Below are positions 45,033-57,899 of a DNA stretch of 64,000 nucleotides, piece after piece. The notes under the pieces were generated by a model. That model worked only from the letters and a program-made list of their open reading frames with translations. It ran no database searches and was not told the origin of the DNA. The position numbers and the translations under genes were made by a program. Every line of letters starts with the position of its first letter. Within the stretch, counting starts at the first letter, position 1. This DNA comes from Tillus elongatus. Taxonomy: Eukaryota > Arthropoda > Insecta > Coleoptera > Cleridae. The stretch lies in contig OZ023269.1 in assembly GCA_964006375.1 (NCBI GenBank), positions 133,044,047 to 133,108,046 of the forward strand, written 5' to 3'.

Positions 45033-45960
45033 ATCTAGAAAATACAATTTAAAAAAACTGTCAGAAAACATTGTTTTCTGGTAGACAATTGTGCTGTTCA
45101 GAGCACAATGGAATCAAGACGCTCAATACCGAAAACGTCAAGGCTAAAATCTAAAGTCAAACAGTAAAAAACAAGTCAAAAAGGCACAGTAAAAGCTAAC
45201 TAAGCTACAGTACAATAAAAAAAGTTACATTAACACAAGTAAGAGAGCTAAATCAAAGCTAAACATGCACTTAAAAGTAAATTATAACATCTGAGCAAAA
45301 CTGACAACCACAGCAAACTAAAAACAAAGTGCAAAAAGTCCACTGTGAAAAATTATTAAAGTCTAATGCAGAATTGAAAAACTGTGGAGTCCACTGAACA
45401 CAACAGAAAGCAAACACAATTAAGCAGAAGTCCCATGAGAACCCCTAAGGAGTATAAAATATTCGTAAAAATTGAACGATAAAAACAAGGTAGTTTCCAT
45501 ACTTACTTTCCAGTTCTTGAAAATTGAAGCCGAAACTATACAAAGGAACCACCAGGCTGAAACTTAATCTATTGCACCAGAGGTCCAACAACACTACATC
45601 TGAATATGCCAGAAATCGATTTACATACAACGTCCTATCAATATAAACGGAGATTTAATTATAAGGCAGAAAGAACAGCCGGCCATTATGCAAACTTAAA
45701 AAGGCAGGAGGCATTGCCGCAACAGCAGAACGATGGACCAGAAACAAATGACAGAAATGACAGATATGGCAGACAGGAATCCGGAAGGGGACCCACAGAG
45801 CAGCCATTTTCACATCCATCATAACATTTGGTCACAGAGCATCCATAGAGTTCATTATCACTAATTTATCAGATGGTTGTATAATGAAGGAAAGTTAGTT
45901 ATGTAGGTATTTAATAAGTTCAAAACTTCACTGGTGGAGTAGTTAACATGCTTGAAAATC

Positions 45961-46545
45961 TCAATTTTTTTCTAAGACAAATTGTTCAATACCTAAATTC
46001 GAGGGATGTAAAATCTTGGCATCAGTATCTTTTCTGAAGCTGTGACCACTCTTTCTTAGATGACAATCAAAGACTGACGTGTCATTATGGACTTGATTTC
46101 TACTTCTTAGGTGTACTGACACCCTGGTACAGAAGGATCTTCCGGTTCTTCCGATATAAACAGCATCACAGCTGGGGGCCCCACATCTCAGACTATATAC
46201 GCCTGACTTCTTCAGGTCCGGGATACTATCCTTGTTGTGGATGAACATGTTGCTGACTGTATGCATAGACTTGAATGAAAACTTCACATTGTCACGTTTG
46301 AGAGCCTTGACTATAGCGTTGGACACAGGACCACAATAAGTTACGGGGAAATAAGATATCTTTTCCAGTTGAGTGAGGGGTAGACTAGTGCTCTCTTCCA
46401 TTAAGAACTGACGGCTCTCCTTATTGACCATCTTGTCGACTATACTAAGTGGGTACTCATTGTTTACTGCAAGTTGTTTAATAAATAAAAATCGGTCCCC
46501 GGCAGTGGGACTCTGAAAAGTCTGTCCACAAGGAATCTGATTCAT
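45961..46545 (-). pseudogene. GIY-YIG endonuclease domain of PLE-C
   Basis: 194-codon open segment. VYIGRTGRSF holds the YIG part of the motif, followed by an Arg in the R..VH..S stretch and a CHLRKSGHSF block, as in PLE endonucleases with their extra CxxH-type zinc site (C..A..C.A.YIG). Confidence 0.85.
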
Positions 46546-46756
46546 GCCATTTTGTGAGACATATGATGGCAGGACTTGAACTGGATAAGGTGGTCGGTCT
46601 TAGTGGGTTTTCTATAAATGTCAAGGTTAATGAAACGACCACTCCTCTTCAACTTCAGGTCGATGAAGCTTATGGACGAATCTACTTCTAACTACATAGT
46701 GAAATTGATGTAGATATGTAGGGCATTCAGCCAACCCTGGAACAGGTGGGCCTGCT

Positions 46757-47230
46757 CTATGGTACCCGACCAAACCACAAGTATGTCATCGACATAACGT
46801 GACTAGAAAGAAATATAACTCGAATAGGGGTTGTAGTCTCTGGAGCTAATAAATTTTTTTGCGCAAAAGGGCGAAAGGGGTTATCCATAGGGAGGCCATC
46901 CTTCTGTGCGTAAATCATATCCCCGAATGAAAAGAAATTCTGGCCCAGGCAAACCTTAACCAAGGCCTGGAGGACCCTCTGAGATTCAACACTAAATGAA
47001 GAGTAAGCAAGCAAACCTTTCAACAGTAACAATGTCTGATTGACTGGGACACTAATAAAGAAGTTAGAGACGTCGAAAGATACCAGAAATGAATTGTCTC
47101 GTAGCGTTACGTTGCTGAGTATATGTACTAGCCCAGCAGAATTCTTAACAGAGTAAGGCGACTGGAAAACTACCCCAGACATTATGAGCGATGACAAATA
47201 TCTCGACAACCTGTAAGATATGCAATCCAC
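46757..47230 (-). pseudogene. Reverse transcriptase domain of PLE-C
   Basis: FDVSNFFISVPV corresponds to the PLE RT motif A (FDV.sLFTnvPv) and GLPMDNPFRPF to motif B (GlpMGsplSP). The YxDD motif region lies beyond the frame break near 46790 (VMSMTYLWF in this frame; a shift would be needed for the DD). Confidence 0.8.
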
Positions 47231-47589
47231 GAAATAAACAACTGGGCAAATGGGACAACCCTCTTTATATATCTAAGGGAGGGCATATAGGCGTGGAATT
47301 GTGGGATTCATTGGGAACAACTGTATGTACGTTTCAGAAATTGAAGGAGCATACTTGTCGAAAACGTTTTTGAACCTGGACGTGTAGGAAGGAAGCGGAT
47401 TATAGTTAATGGTTGAGATCCCGTTATCTCTAAATGAAGTAAGAACCCTGCAAATGTAATCTGTCCTGTTGAGGACAACAACGTCTTTATACAATGGCCT
47501 TTAACTGACTTCGAAAGAAAAAGATCATTATTGCTAAATCTAAACGTTACATTCTTACGGGTGCCTGTACATTCGTGCAAAAGCAAATC

Positions 47590-48690
47590 TGGATTTGCGA
47601 TGTTCCGGAGTGAAAGCAGGATATGTATCTTATTCTACAATTTTTTCTAACCTGGCAACCACGCTTGGCTCCAGTTTGTCGCTTATATACATACAAACTA
47701 GCTTGGATTTTACCGATTCAATTCTTGATTCTTTACTTTAAAAAAATCTTTTACATCAGAGTCAGGTTTATTTCGTTTTTGTGTTATTTGTGCGGTTGGC
47801 TTTAGATGATTTGCCCCCTACGTAAAGATGTTTTTTCTGGAAACCTCCTTCTTTTCATGTCTAAAGCACAGCCACAAAAATGAATATTTTTTGTAAAGCA
47901 TCTTTCTGTGAAATGTATTAAAAAGAAATCCCACAAATGCTGTTCATCTACACTACAGGATGGTCAAAAAAAATTACACAGAACATCAGTATACTTGGCA
48001 TCAAAATGTTATGATTTAGCCAAACTCACCACAGTCGAATAGACCAAATATAATACAGGGTGTTAAAGTGATAAATTGAATTTAGATTTTCTTTCATAGA
48101 TAGAAAATATTTACCGTGTTGTCTTGAAAATTGGTACAAATGAGTTTTTTTCATAGTGATAAGACAATATCCTTCCCAATTTCACTCTAGCGGGTAGAGG
48201 GCGCTGCTGGCGGTACATTTGCAGTCTTAAACATACTCACACATTTTTGTTAGCGTCGCTAGGAGAGTTTTGATTAGAAAATATTATTCTCTTGTACTTT
48301 CTTCATAAAATAGGTAATTATAATAATAACAATTTTTCCTTTATTTGTTTTGACGTTTTTACATGTGCTCATACAATAAGTAAACTATTTCGTTGTGCAC
48401 TAAATCAAATTCTAAGGGCGAAGTTCAGCCCGATACCGTAGTATCCGCTGTTCTACCACGTAAACCCTATTAACTTATTAGTGCCAAGTGATTTACCTTC
48501 TGAACACTAATTCGTGGAAAGCTAGAAAAAAAATTAAAAAAGATCATTATTAGCGACCCGTGTCAGGGGGTCACGTTCATACACATGCACATACATATAG
48601 TCATGCATTCAAAAAGTTATAAACGTTATTGTTTGCCAAAAACTGGATAGGTTGACTAAAACAAAACCATCCAAACAATTAATAAGGAAA
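47590..48690. other. Region without genes; probable MITE at 47960-48150
   Basis: 'atacagggtgttaaagtgat' and 'gtagagggcgctgctggcgg' look like interspersed repeat pieces. No termini delimited. Confidence 0.4.
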
Positions 48691-49256
48691 AGTCTGGACG
48701 CAGCGAGTGCGTTATGGAAGTGAATTTTCTTAAGAATGTTTTTAATACAAAATATGTCTCTTTAATGCAAAGCAATTTAGTCACCGGTATAACCTATATA
48801 GAAGGAACAATGTACCATATTTTTGCAACATAACTTATTTGAAAATGTGTAGCTCTTAAGATTTTATTAGCTTTGCAAACAAACTTACCAAAGCTAGATG
48901 GTAAATAGGCGATCGTAGACGACATACCTATAAAAAATAAAACTCGTTACAAAGAGCTATGCAAACTTAAAAGAATACTTTTAAACTCAAAAAATGATAT
49001 GTCTACAACGCGTGTGTGCGTCACAAGTATCTGTATTTTTGAAAACATTATGAAAATGTACCACATTCACAAAGTTTTCCATTGTGATTTTTATTTTATT
49101 TCTTTTATTTACTGACAAAACAATCTTAGAAACATATACATGGTTTGACCAAGTTAATTTTGAAAATAAACGTACAAAATATAAGATAACTTTTATAAAC
49201 GTTAGATAAAGAAATACTTATATACACATGTATAGCATAGGATAAACCTTTCTGAA
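48691..49256 (+). repeat. Dispersed repeat end module and AT-rich flank
   Basis: 'tctggacgcagcgagtgcgt' at 48693-48712 followed by 'caccggtataacctatatag'. The rest to 49256 is unrecognised. Confidence 0.6.
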
Positions 49257-50268
49257 AAAACCGACCATCTGATTTCTGAATATCCTTCCTCCGAGGTCAC
49301 TATTCTTGGTGACTTCAAGGTCTATAATAAGGAATGGCTAGGATCTTCAAAAGCCGGTCCACAAGGAAGAGCAGCGGAGGCCTTTGCATTCAGCAATTCT
49401 TTAGCCAATATGGTTCAGCAACCTAGTTACTTTCCTCGCATCCCAACACACAGCTCAAATCCCTTGGATCTCCTTCTTACTACAAATCCTAACTGCTATA
49501 ATATATTAGTCACCCACCCCTGGGTCGCTCAGACCACGGCATGGTCACTGCTTCCTGTGCAATGCAACCCGAGGTCACACAGTCATCACACCCACGTATC
49601 GTTTGGCACTACAACTCCGCGAACTGAGACGAAATGCGAGATTACTTTTCCTCATTTCCATGGGCGTCGGTCTGCTTCGCTCAGCCTGACCCCTCTGATG
49701 TCTCACAAAACGTCACCGAAATTATCCAAGCTGGCATGGAATTATTTATTCCACGTACACAGAAAACTTCTGCAGCCACTCAAAAACCCTGTTTCTCTAA
49801 ATCCTGTGACAAGGCCAGACTTAAAAAGGTCAAAGCTCACAAAAAGTTTCTACACAATCCCAGTCAAGAAAACCGTCAAGCATTTAACGACGCAAGAAAC
49901 CGCTATGTCCGCCTTCTTTCTGATGCAAAAAACTCGTTTAATAACCACATCAAAAAGAAAGTCCTCTTAAGCTCCAGCGGCAGCAAACTCTTCTGGACTC
50001 TTGCTAAATCTATTGGGAATAATTTTTGCAAGGGCACGTTCCCACCTCTTGTCTCAGGAGATGAAATTGTTTCTACCGCCCTGGGCAAGGCTGAACTTTT
50101 TGCCTCGTTGTTCGCCGGCAATTCTACTCTCAACCCACCTCCAAATGTTCAACCACCAACAGTCCCCAATGTCGCGCATAAATTGACGGATATCACTTCC
50201 AAAACTAAAAAGGTACGAAAGATGCTCTCTTCTCTTAATACCAGGAAAGCCTCTGGCCTTGACGAGAT
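49257..50268 (+). pseudogene. LINE copy 2: endonuclease domain and linker
   Basis: Same family as 39028-41930. It starts in EKTDHLISEYPSSEVTILGD, shifts frame at about 49510-49630, and reads MRDYFSSFPWASVCF through NTRKASGLDEI. It contains a 12-codon segment (KGTFPPLVSGDE) missing from the first copy. Ends abruptly at 50268, joined to a different LINE. Confidence 0.88.
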
Positions 50269-50945
50269 CTGCTCATGCCTTATTGACATGCTACTATGGT
50301 AGTGTCAACTGTCTCCTAGTATACGGTTTCCTCTGTTGGGGCATCTGTGCGCGCCTGGGGAGTTCTGTTGATGCAGAAGAGAATTATCCGCCCCATGTTT
50401 GCCCTGCCGTCTTCGGGATCTTGTAGACAATTTTTTATACAGTATGGCATTCTAACAGTGACGTGCTTGAGGCACTTTGTTATGAAAGAAAAAATATTAC
50501 AACCTTTAGTACCTGCGGACTACCGGAGTAATATTAATTACTGCGTATGAAACAAGACAGACTAACAATTTGTGTGTTCCCCTTACAGAATTGAACAGAT
50601 TAATCGGGCACCTCACACTGCCATACGCTTATATAATCATTTACCTGATTAAAAATTTGAGCAGTCTCAGGCAATTTAAGCTTACTTTAAAATCGTTTTT
50701 TAGAGAGCATTGTTTTTATTCTGTAGACGCGTATTTTAATTTTAATTTTAAATTTCAACCATGATAAGGCATGTTTTGTGTTTTATGGATTATTTGTCGA
50801 TTTGGAGTGTTTTATTTTGTTTTGTTTGTTTATTTTGGTATTTATGCAGTTAACGCCTGTAATTTTAGAATGCTTATTGTTGACTATTTCCTATATCTTG
50901 CAGATATCTGTCGACTCATTTTACTAAATAAATAAACATCACTTT
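50269..50945 (+). pseudogene. CR1-like LINE 3' end
   Basis: Broken frames give YYGSVNCLLVYGFLCWG, QKRIIRPMF...SCRQFFIQYGILTV, and QFKLTLKSFFREHCFYSVDA, the RT C-terminal pattern of CR1/Daphne-type LINEs, ending in 'aaataaataaacatc' as a short 3' repeat. Joined to an unrelated LINE upstream by insertion or rearrangement. Confidence 0.75.
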
Positions 50946-51120
50946 TAAAATGTCCAAGCTTGTCCAAAGTAACTAAAAACAACATCTAATATGGCAAGTA
51001 TTTATGTACTCTAAATAAGGAGTATATTTTAAAACTCACTAAAAGCACCGCTTTAAAAAGGCTGTTTTAAATATATACTATATGCCATTTAATGAACAGT
51101 AGAAACTAATAAACGTTACA

Positions 51121-51240
51121 GTAGCGTACCGATCATGAACCAGGAAGGTTTGAAACTGCAGTCCACGTAAAAACATAAAAAATCAAAAATCACAGAAAGT
51201 ACAGCAAACAAATAAAGTGTACATTTAAAAGCAATTACAT
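51121..51240 (+). repeat. PLE-A type tail, copy C
   Basis: Shares 'actgcagtccacgtaa' and 'aaagtacagcaaa.aaataaagtgt' with 8478-8535. No coding part is attached, so it is a solo tail. Confidence 0.8.
51124..51168 (+). ncRNA. Hammerhead-like motif (PLE tail copy C)
   Basis: GCGTA, CCGATCA (two core changes), stem II GAACC-AGGAA-GGTTT, GAAAC, TGCA, GTC, CACGT. Stem III and the cleavage triplet are intact; the core is not. Confidence 0.5.
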
Positions 51241-51259
51241 TATAGTGCAAAACTCCAAA

Positions 51260-51261
<2 letters not shown>

Positions 51262-51339
<78 letters not shown>

Positions 51340-51400
51340 CTCAAAAATTTATTAACCGATTATGATATGCTACCATAACGTACTTGCTTCCTGAATTTTT
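51262..51400 (-). repeat. (TA)n 51262-51338 with dispersed repeat end
   Basis: TA tract of about 77 bp, then 'ctcaaaaatttattaaccga' and a reversed end module 'ccataacgtacttgcttcct'. Confidence 0.8.
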
Positions 51401-51831
51401 TTAAATAAAAGGTAGCTGCCTTTTAAAAATGAGTTTGTAATTAACTTTTTAAGCTGATCAAACAAAACATATTTTATAGAATAATTTGCTTAACTAATAA
51501 CAAAACTATTTTTTTTCATGTTGAAAAAAAGCATCTAGCCTTCTTTCAATCCGGCTGGTTTTCTTTTCCTCTTATTTTAAGAATTGCATATGCTTTCGAA
51601 AGGTATTGTATTTACAAAATCATTCTATATACACACTTACATGCGATTTTTTCGAAATCTGGATTCAGAGCATTCTGAAACGGAACTACGTCCACAAATT
51701 TCTTTTCGGTACGTTTTGAAAAAAATATATATTAAGTTATTTCTTTTTGAGAAAGGAAAATAGATATAACAAAGCATGGATACATTCTATCTCGCGTTTT
51801 GTATCGTACTTTCTACTCTTGTCTTGTTTTA
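51400..51831. other. AT-rich region, nothing recognised
   Basis: No feature seen. Confidence 0.4.
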
Positions 51832-51962
51832 GTGAATTTTCTTAAAAAAAATTCACTAATGAGGAGATCCCGACTTTTGAATTTTGAAAAAATTTCTTCA
51901 AATGACCGCGAACTAGGCCCCCTAGAACACATATCCGGGGTCCGTTTCAATTTTTATATGTT

Positions 51963-52045
<83 letters not shown>

Positions 52046-52056
52046 ATATATATATA

Positions 52057-52118
<62 letters not shown>

Positions 52119-53280
52119 CACACCGATAACTCAAAAAATAATAGGCCGATTTTGACTAAATTTGGTGGAAAAATTCCTTTTGCAAATGGCTTGGATAAGT
52201 TCGTTAGCCAGGAAAATCTGTCCAGGTTTTCCCGGAAAATTTTGTGTTTTCTTTCGAAAAAAAATTATATCTCAGGAATTAACAAAGTAAGGGCAACCAA
52301 ATTTGGTACGCTAGTTAATATTCTTATAGGTAAACCACCTACCAAAATTTAGCTATGTAGGTCAAAAGACAAAAAAGTTATAGGCATTTAAAGAAAAATA
52401 AATTGGGGTTTTCCTCAAAACGTCAAAGTTGCGATTTAAAACGTCAAAATCGATAACATTTAGGCAAAGAACTTGAATCTAATACGGGATATGGAAATCA
52501 AATGTCTCAAGAAGGATCTTTTACAAACTCTGAAGTCTTAGTTTCAGCCGTCATTGTCCTTCATTTTACTAAAATGTTTCCAGAAAATTCATTTCAAATA
52601 GACCCTTTCTCTGATGCTTGGCAGTAGCCTTAGCTTTAGAGTTTATCGTTTAATGGTATATAATTTTTGTCGAATTTTCGTAAAAAATCAATAAAGCTCA
52701 ATATATCCGTTATTATACAAGATATGAAGAACATTTGTATATATTAATTATAGGGTGTCTTGAGCTACATCTTAAAAAAATATTTCTACAATCACAGGAT
52801 GGCCCATAAGTCGTTGGTGATACAAATTTTCTTTTTTTTTAATCAAACATGCCTTATGTTATTGCATTTTTGAATTTTTCAGCGATGCATGTTTGTAAGA
52901 AAAGAAATTCGGGACGCAGCAAGTGCGTTATGGTAGCGAATTTTCATTAAATGCTTCAAATTTGAATAGCTCAATTTGCTATTAACCTATAAGGTTGACC
53001 AAGAAACGAGTTTTTCCGGGAACACTTTAAGTTTACTTTTGGAAATTTTTGTACATTTTCACACAATAAAGTTATTTTTATGAAACATAGCACATTGTTT
53101 TTACTATATAGGTTATACTGGTAACCAAAATTGATGCCTGCTTTCTTAAAAAGGAAACACACATATTTGCAATTAAATAATAATAATATTTATTCCGGCA
53201 AAAATTACACAGCCATGACAAAACATTTTTATGAAAATTCACTACGATAACGCACTTGCTGCGTCCAGAGTTTTTACGCT
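51832..53280 (+). repeat. Dispersed repeat family, longest copy
   Basis: Hairpin 'tagtgaattttcttaaaaaa', 'ccctagaacacatatccggg', interrupted (TA)n 51960-52114, 'caccgataactcaaaaaata', 'ggcttggataagttcgttag', 'gggcaaccaaatttggtacg', 'aacgtcaaagttgcgattta', 'tcattgtccttcattttact', 'ggcccataagtcgttggtga', end module 'gggacgcagcaagtgcgtta' (52911-52930), and a reversed end module at 53228-53270. It gives the full order of modules seen piecemeal elsewhere. No ORF of note. Confidence 0.8.
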
Positions 53281-54106
53281 TCAGCAGGTAAACTTCATGA
53301 CGATTACATTATACCGAGAATAAAGGAAAAACTGCAGAAGTAAGTAACGATGGAAAGGTAGGAATGTATAAAACTGACGAAAATATACCGCATAAAGTGC
53401 TAAGATCCCGTAAAAGTTTTTAGATAGATATATGAATACTTTCACATACAAAGACAAATATCCTCGAGATCGCTGAAACATCAGAAAAATAAAGCTGACA
53501 CCTATCATATTTTACGTTCAAATTTTAAATATAGGTTACGAGCGAACTGAAAGTCAAAGTATCGTAGTGTCAATTCTTTTTGTCGTATGATTTGCTTTGT
53601 TGGGAAGACTGTACGTATCTTAGTAGTAATCCTGATTATACAAAAGAAATAACTAGTAAAATTACTTCACCCTCTCCAGCCCTTTCAACAGAGTATAAAT
53701 ATGAAATAAATATACACATGGCCCATTACGCAATTTTCAACGAAACTGCAATAACAATGCATACTTAGGTATTTTCTTTTCTATAATGAACTTTGGATAT
53801 ATCTGGGATTATTTATAAATATTAGAAAAAGTCTGGACGCAGCAAGTGCGTTATGGAAGTGAATTTTCATAAAAATGTTTTTAATAGCAAATATGTCTCT
53901 TTGATGCAAGCAGACATCAATTTGGTTACCGGTATAACATATATAGTAGAAACAATGTGCCATATTTTATCATTGAAAATTTATACTAATAAATAAAAAA
54001 ATTAATGACAGTGATTCAATTTGTTTAAAAGCAATCTAGAACGACGTTTCATTATGTATAAATATTAAGCTTCCCATTCTTCACGTTCACGGTATTTAGA
54101 ATTAAA

Positions 54107-54110
<4 letters not shown>
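53280..54110. other. Non-coding region with an end module at 53827-53950
   Basis: 'gtctggacgcagcaagtgcg' at 53831-53850 and 'ttaccggtataacatatata'. No gene seen. Confidence 0.5.

Positions 54111-54114
<4 letters not shown>

Positions 54115-54160
<46 letters not shown>
54115..54160. repeat. (CT)n microsatellite
   Basis: About 45 bp of CT dinucleotides. Confidence 0.95.
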
Positions 54161-54162
<2 letters not shown>

Positions 54163-57100
54163 GTTTAATCTGACCACACGTAGCTATTTATCACAGAGAA
54201 GCGTGTACGCTCGCGCTCTGTGCATCGCATAACCTAGAAATCGACTCCGCTGGTGCTAATTGTCAATACTAGCGTTGTAAATATTCCGATGATACGGACT
54301 CATATAAAATAATGTTCGGAATGATCATCCGATTACGTTTTCACATGAAGAAGGGTATATTATATTTATATTTAGCGTGGTATGGGATGGAATCGTAGAT
54401 GCCGTATAGTAATAAGTAATAATAATAACGTACACGTGGTAACTATAATTTTGTTTTGTTATTATTGTCCAGGGTATACCAAGGTATCTTTACAAATGTA
54501 TAGGATAAGTTCGTGTCAAGTTTTTGTAATTAATAAAATATAATGGTGACGAATAACAAAACCAAAAAGATTCTGTGGTGTTCATTATTTCACTTTTATT
54601 AATAAAAATTTATTCTATAACTGCACCAGCAGAAAACATTTGTTTTAAATTCAACTTCTCGTTTCAACAAACCCCTGTGTAATCTAATTGATGCAATTAA
54701 AAATAGATAAGCAGGATAGAACGGAATAGAATACATCCCATTCTAGGAATATAAGAAAAAGTTCGATTACTGTTATACAATATTGCGGGTACGGGGTACG
54801 TAGAGGTTAAGCAGGTTTAGATTAATATTTGTTATTACGAATTAGAAATACGAATACGAACACTACCTAATACCTTATTGGGATCTTATGATATAAACAG
54901 TTTAAGTGCGTTATAGTAGCGAATTTTCATCAAAAAAAATTCGAATGTTCATAACCCAATTTCCCATTACGTAAACTAGAATCTTCAGTTCTTATGATAC
55001 ATAGTAAAACCTATATAAAAGCAGCGTGGATACTAAATTGAAAAAATTAAACAATGAGCTTCTCAGATAATTACAAATTTGTTTTAAAAAACCTTTTTTG
55101 TTATTTTGTTTGCAGAAACTGGTTCGATTGAGTTGATTAAAACCGATCATTTAAGCGATTAATATAGAAAAATACTTACCTGACACGTATAATTTCATAG
55201 ATCTTTCCGTTTGTAAAAAAAAATTCAATTTTCGGTAAATTTGCAGATAAGCACATGGGAGGTGTTCAGAAAAATCTTTCCACAAATATACTTAAAACCC
55301 CTTTTGGATGCCCAAACCACAAGAAGAATTTCTTGCAAACAGCCCACAAGAAAGTTACGGGACCAAGAGTGAATAGGGGTGCTGGGCGGAGAAGAATATA
55401 AAAAGGAAATGTGAGCAATAAGTGCAGAAGAAACAGCTTATTTGGAGCTCTTTAAGCTGCCTTTATCCCATTTTGCACCTATACCTCCTTAAAATCCTGT
55501 TTACCGCACGCAGAACCTCTGTATTCACCGCAGGTTCCGTAACTTTCTTAGGGGTTGCTCCAAAGGAATTTTTCTTGTTTACATTGTTCTCGTTTATGCA
55601 TTGAGGGTGATTGTGGGCATGCAGAAGGGGAAGGAGAACACCCGCGACGAAGCAGCGACCCAAGATTTTCAATTTATGTTTAAATTGTTATTTCACTTCA
55701 TTTCTTTAAATATTTTTCCAAAAATGATTTTGAGGTTGCCTTGTTTTTCAGTCTTAGATAGTCAGCTGCAATATTTTATCATTTTCAAAAAGTATGGATA
55801 CAGCAACCGTAAATAAGTGTTGTAAAGGGTCTAGGTGCAGCAAGTATGTTATGGTAGAAAATTCTCGTAAAAATATTTCAAATCCGATAGCTCAATAAAT
55901 TTCCCATTAAGCTAGAATCTTCAATCTTGAACCATAGTAACGCCTATATAAACGCACCGAGGGTACTAAACTAAAGAAAAATAACATTATCAGCTTCGCG
56001 GATAATACAAATTTGTTTTAAAAAACCTTTTTTTGTTGTCTATTGTTTGCACAAACTGGATGTGTTGACTAAAACAAACCATCCAAGCAATTAATAAGGA
56101 AAAATACCTGACATATTTATAATTTGACAGGTACATTCCCTTTGTAAATAATTTTTTTTCTGAAAAACTTTTGTAACTTTAATGAAATTTGTAACACATT
56201 TTTTTAAAGACACTTGCAGAACTTACATATTATATCTAAGACCAAATTTTAATTTTTTAGCTCCATGTACAAAAAATCAAATAATCGCTAACTGGGACTC
56301 TAGAACCCATCTCTAAGGTTCATTTAAATTTTAAAAATTAGTTTTAATAATATATCTTATTAATAGTGTACAATTCTTATGAAAATTCACTAATATAACG
56401 CACTTGCTGCGTCCCGAAGCTTTTTTAATTATTAGTATTATTATTGTGACCACAACGACTAGTGCAGTTTAAGTTTAGTACACCCTCTGTAATAGTGCAG
56501 CATTTCTGTAAATTTATATGTAGAATAAATAAGTTACGTTTATTCTTGACGCGTTCAATTATTTAAATCACAACAGTTTATCGAGTAATTACAAATCACA
56601 AGGTCCTTCGAGTAATCACAAATCACATAAAATATACACTAGTCTTTTTTATTATCTTGACTGTAAAGACATATTTTCTATGTATTAGCACCAATAATAA
56701 CAGTTATTATTATTCGCGAAAAGAGGCAACGTTAAAGAAACAAAATACGATGCAATGCAAGATTTGTTCATCTCCTAGTTACACAAAAAGGATTCATCCC
56801 TGTATTTTGTATAGAACAAGTTAGGTCAACTATATCTAATGAATTCCACAATATTTATAAACATTTCGAAAGAAATAACAGAAATTTTATTATTAGTTTT
56901 TATTTGTAAAGATATTATTACGTAAAAAAATAACTGTGGCATAGATATTTGCGGCTAACGTGACGACAATTATGAAACTGTCTACTGACGACTAAAAGAG
57001 TTCTTTAATGAGATGCTTCAATTGTAAGAATGTAACAAGACAGACTTAAAGTTTTTAAAATTGTTCTGAATCGTAAACAAAGCCAGTCAAGTTTGAAACA

Positions 57101-57530
57101 AAACAAACGAGTAATCTTTTTCTTTCCCAAGTTGTGCAAAGTCTCCAGGAACATTTCCTTAATATATCATTCGTCTTGACAGCCGTCATCCTAGATCACC
57201 TTAATAACCCGAACAACCTGAACAGACTGAGACCTGAGACCTGTTAGCTAGATTTCAAAGCTCTTGTCTCCGTGAGAGGCATTCAGGTCTTCAGGTCGAT
57301 ATTCGGGAAATTGGCATCTATTAGCCGCTATTATGGTTTATTAAAATTGATTTCCCAACTACGCAAATTAATTTTGACACGAGGCTTATTAAAATAGCCG
57401 ATAGATGTTTAACTGTTCTATTTATAAGAGTATTACGCTCAGGGTTAGAAAAGTTCTTCATTCATTATAACATAATAAAAAGATCAGTTTATGAGAGCCT
57501 ACTTTTACAATTGTTAGTCGTTTCGGCAAC
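54160..57530. other. Long stretch without recognised genes
   Basis: Repeat end modules at about 54905-54935, 55828-55870 and 56378-56415 (reversed). A pair of related blocks 'acctatataaaagcagcgtg' (55010) and 'gcctatataaacgcaccgag' (55950) shows that 54900-55170 and 55830-56110 are diverged copies of one repeat. A 69-codon frame at 55463-55672 has no recognised similarity. Confidence 0.45.
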
Positions 57531-57544
57531 TTCGGCTTGTTTAG

Positions 57545-57790
57545 AAAATAAACTAAACTAACCCGAAGTTAAGTACCCAAATCACCACAACACATATTTT
57601 TAAAGACCTAACGATCGTTTCACTAACAAAGTTATCTCAGAATTTTTCATCATCTGATGATGCTAGCTTTGTTAGTGAAAAGATCGTCCGGTCTTTAAAA
57701 AGATGTGTTGCGGTGATTTAAGTTCTGCAAGTGTACTTATCAGTGCTCATCGCAGGTTCCAATCTTCACATTGTAACCCGAAGCTTCCTG
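57545..57790. repeat. Inverted repeat with hammerhead-like sequences
   Basis: 'aaatcaccacaacacatatt' and 'tttcactaacaaagtta' are matched in reverse by 'ctttgttagtgaaaagatcg' and 'agatgtgttgcggtgattta'. The centre holds CATCATCTGATGATG. A related single copy lies at 60070-60230 on the other strand. Confidence 0.8.
57654..57690 (+). ncRNA. Hammerhead-like motif in inverted repeat
   Basis: CTGATGA (57654-57660), T, stem II GCTAGC-TTT-GTTAGT, GAAA, A, GATC loop, GTC (57686-57688). The core box and GAAA are intact, one stem III position is changed and stem I is not evident. Confidence 0.5.
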
Positions 57791-57899
57791 ACATTTTATA
57801 ATATGCTGTCAGTGCGTGTTTTTTAAAATTAATTATGAATTGTTCTTAAACCACCATCCAGATACTGCGCATCTTTCGTAATTATTTTTCGTTTCTTCT

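Larger units (their letters stand above)
44941..47586 (-). mobile_element. Penelope-like element with RT and GIY-YIG domains, defective (PLE-C)
   Basis: Minus-strand order: N-terminal region (47586-47273, with NPLPSYTSRFKNVFDKY), then IPRLYALPKIHKEG-like sequence, RT (47230-46757: SFDVSNFFISVPVNQTLLLL, then KDGLPMDNPF), and a GIY-YIG endonuclease (46545-45961: GVYSLRCGAPSCDAVYIGRT, then SFCTRVSVHLRS). This is the domain order of Penelope-like elements. Frame breaks near 47310, 46750 and 46560. The 3' tail reaches about 44941 and holds a hammerhead-like motif. Confidence 0.88.

Noticed and set aside
45606..45824. 72-codon Gln/Arg-rich ORF
   Set aside because: Lies in PLE 3' flank, low complexity, no promoter or similarity.
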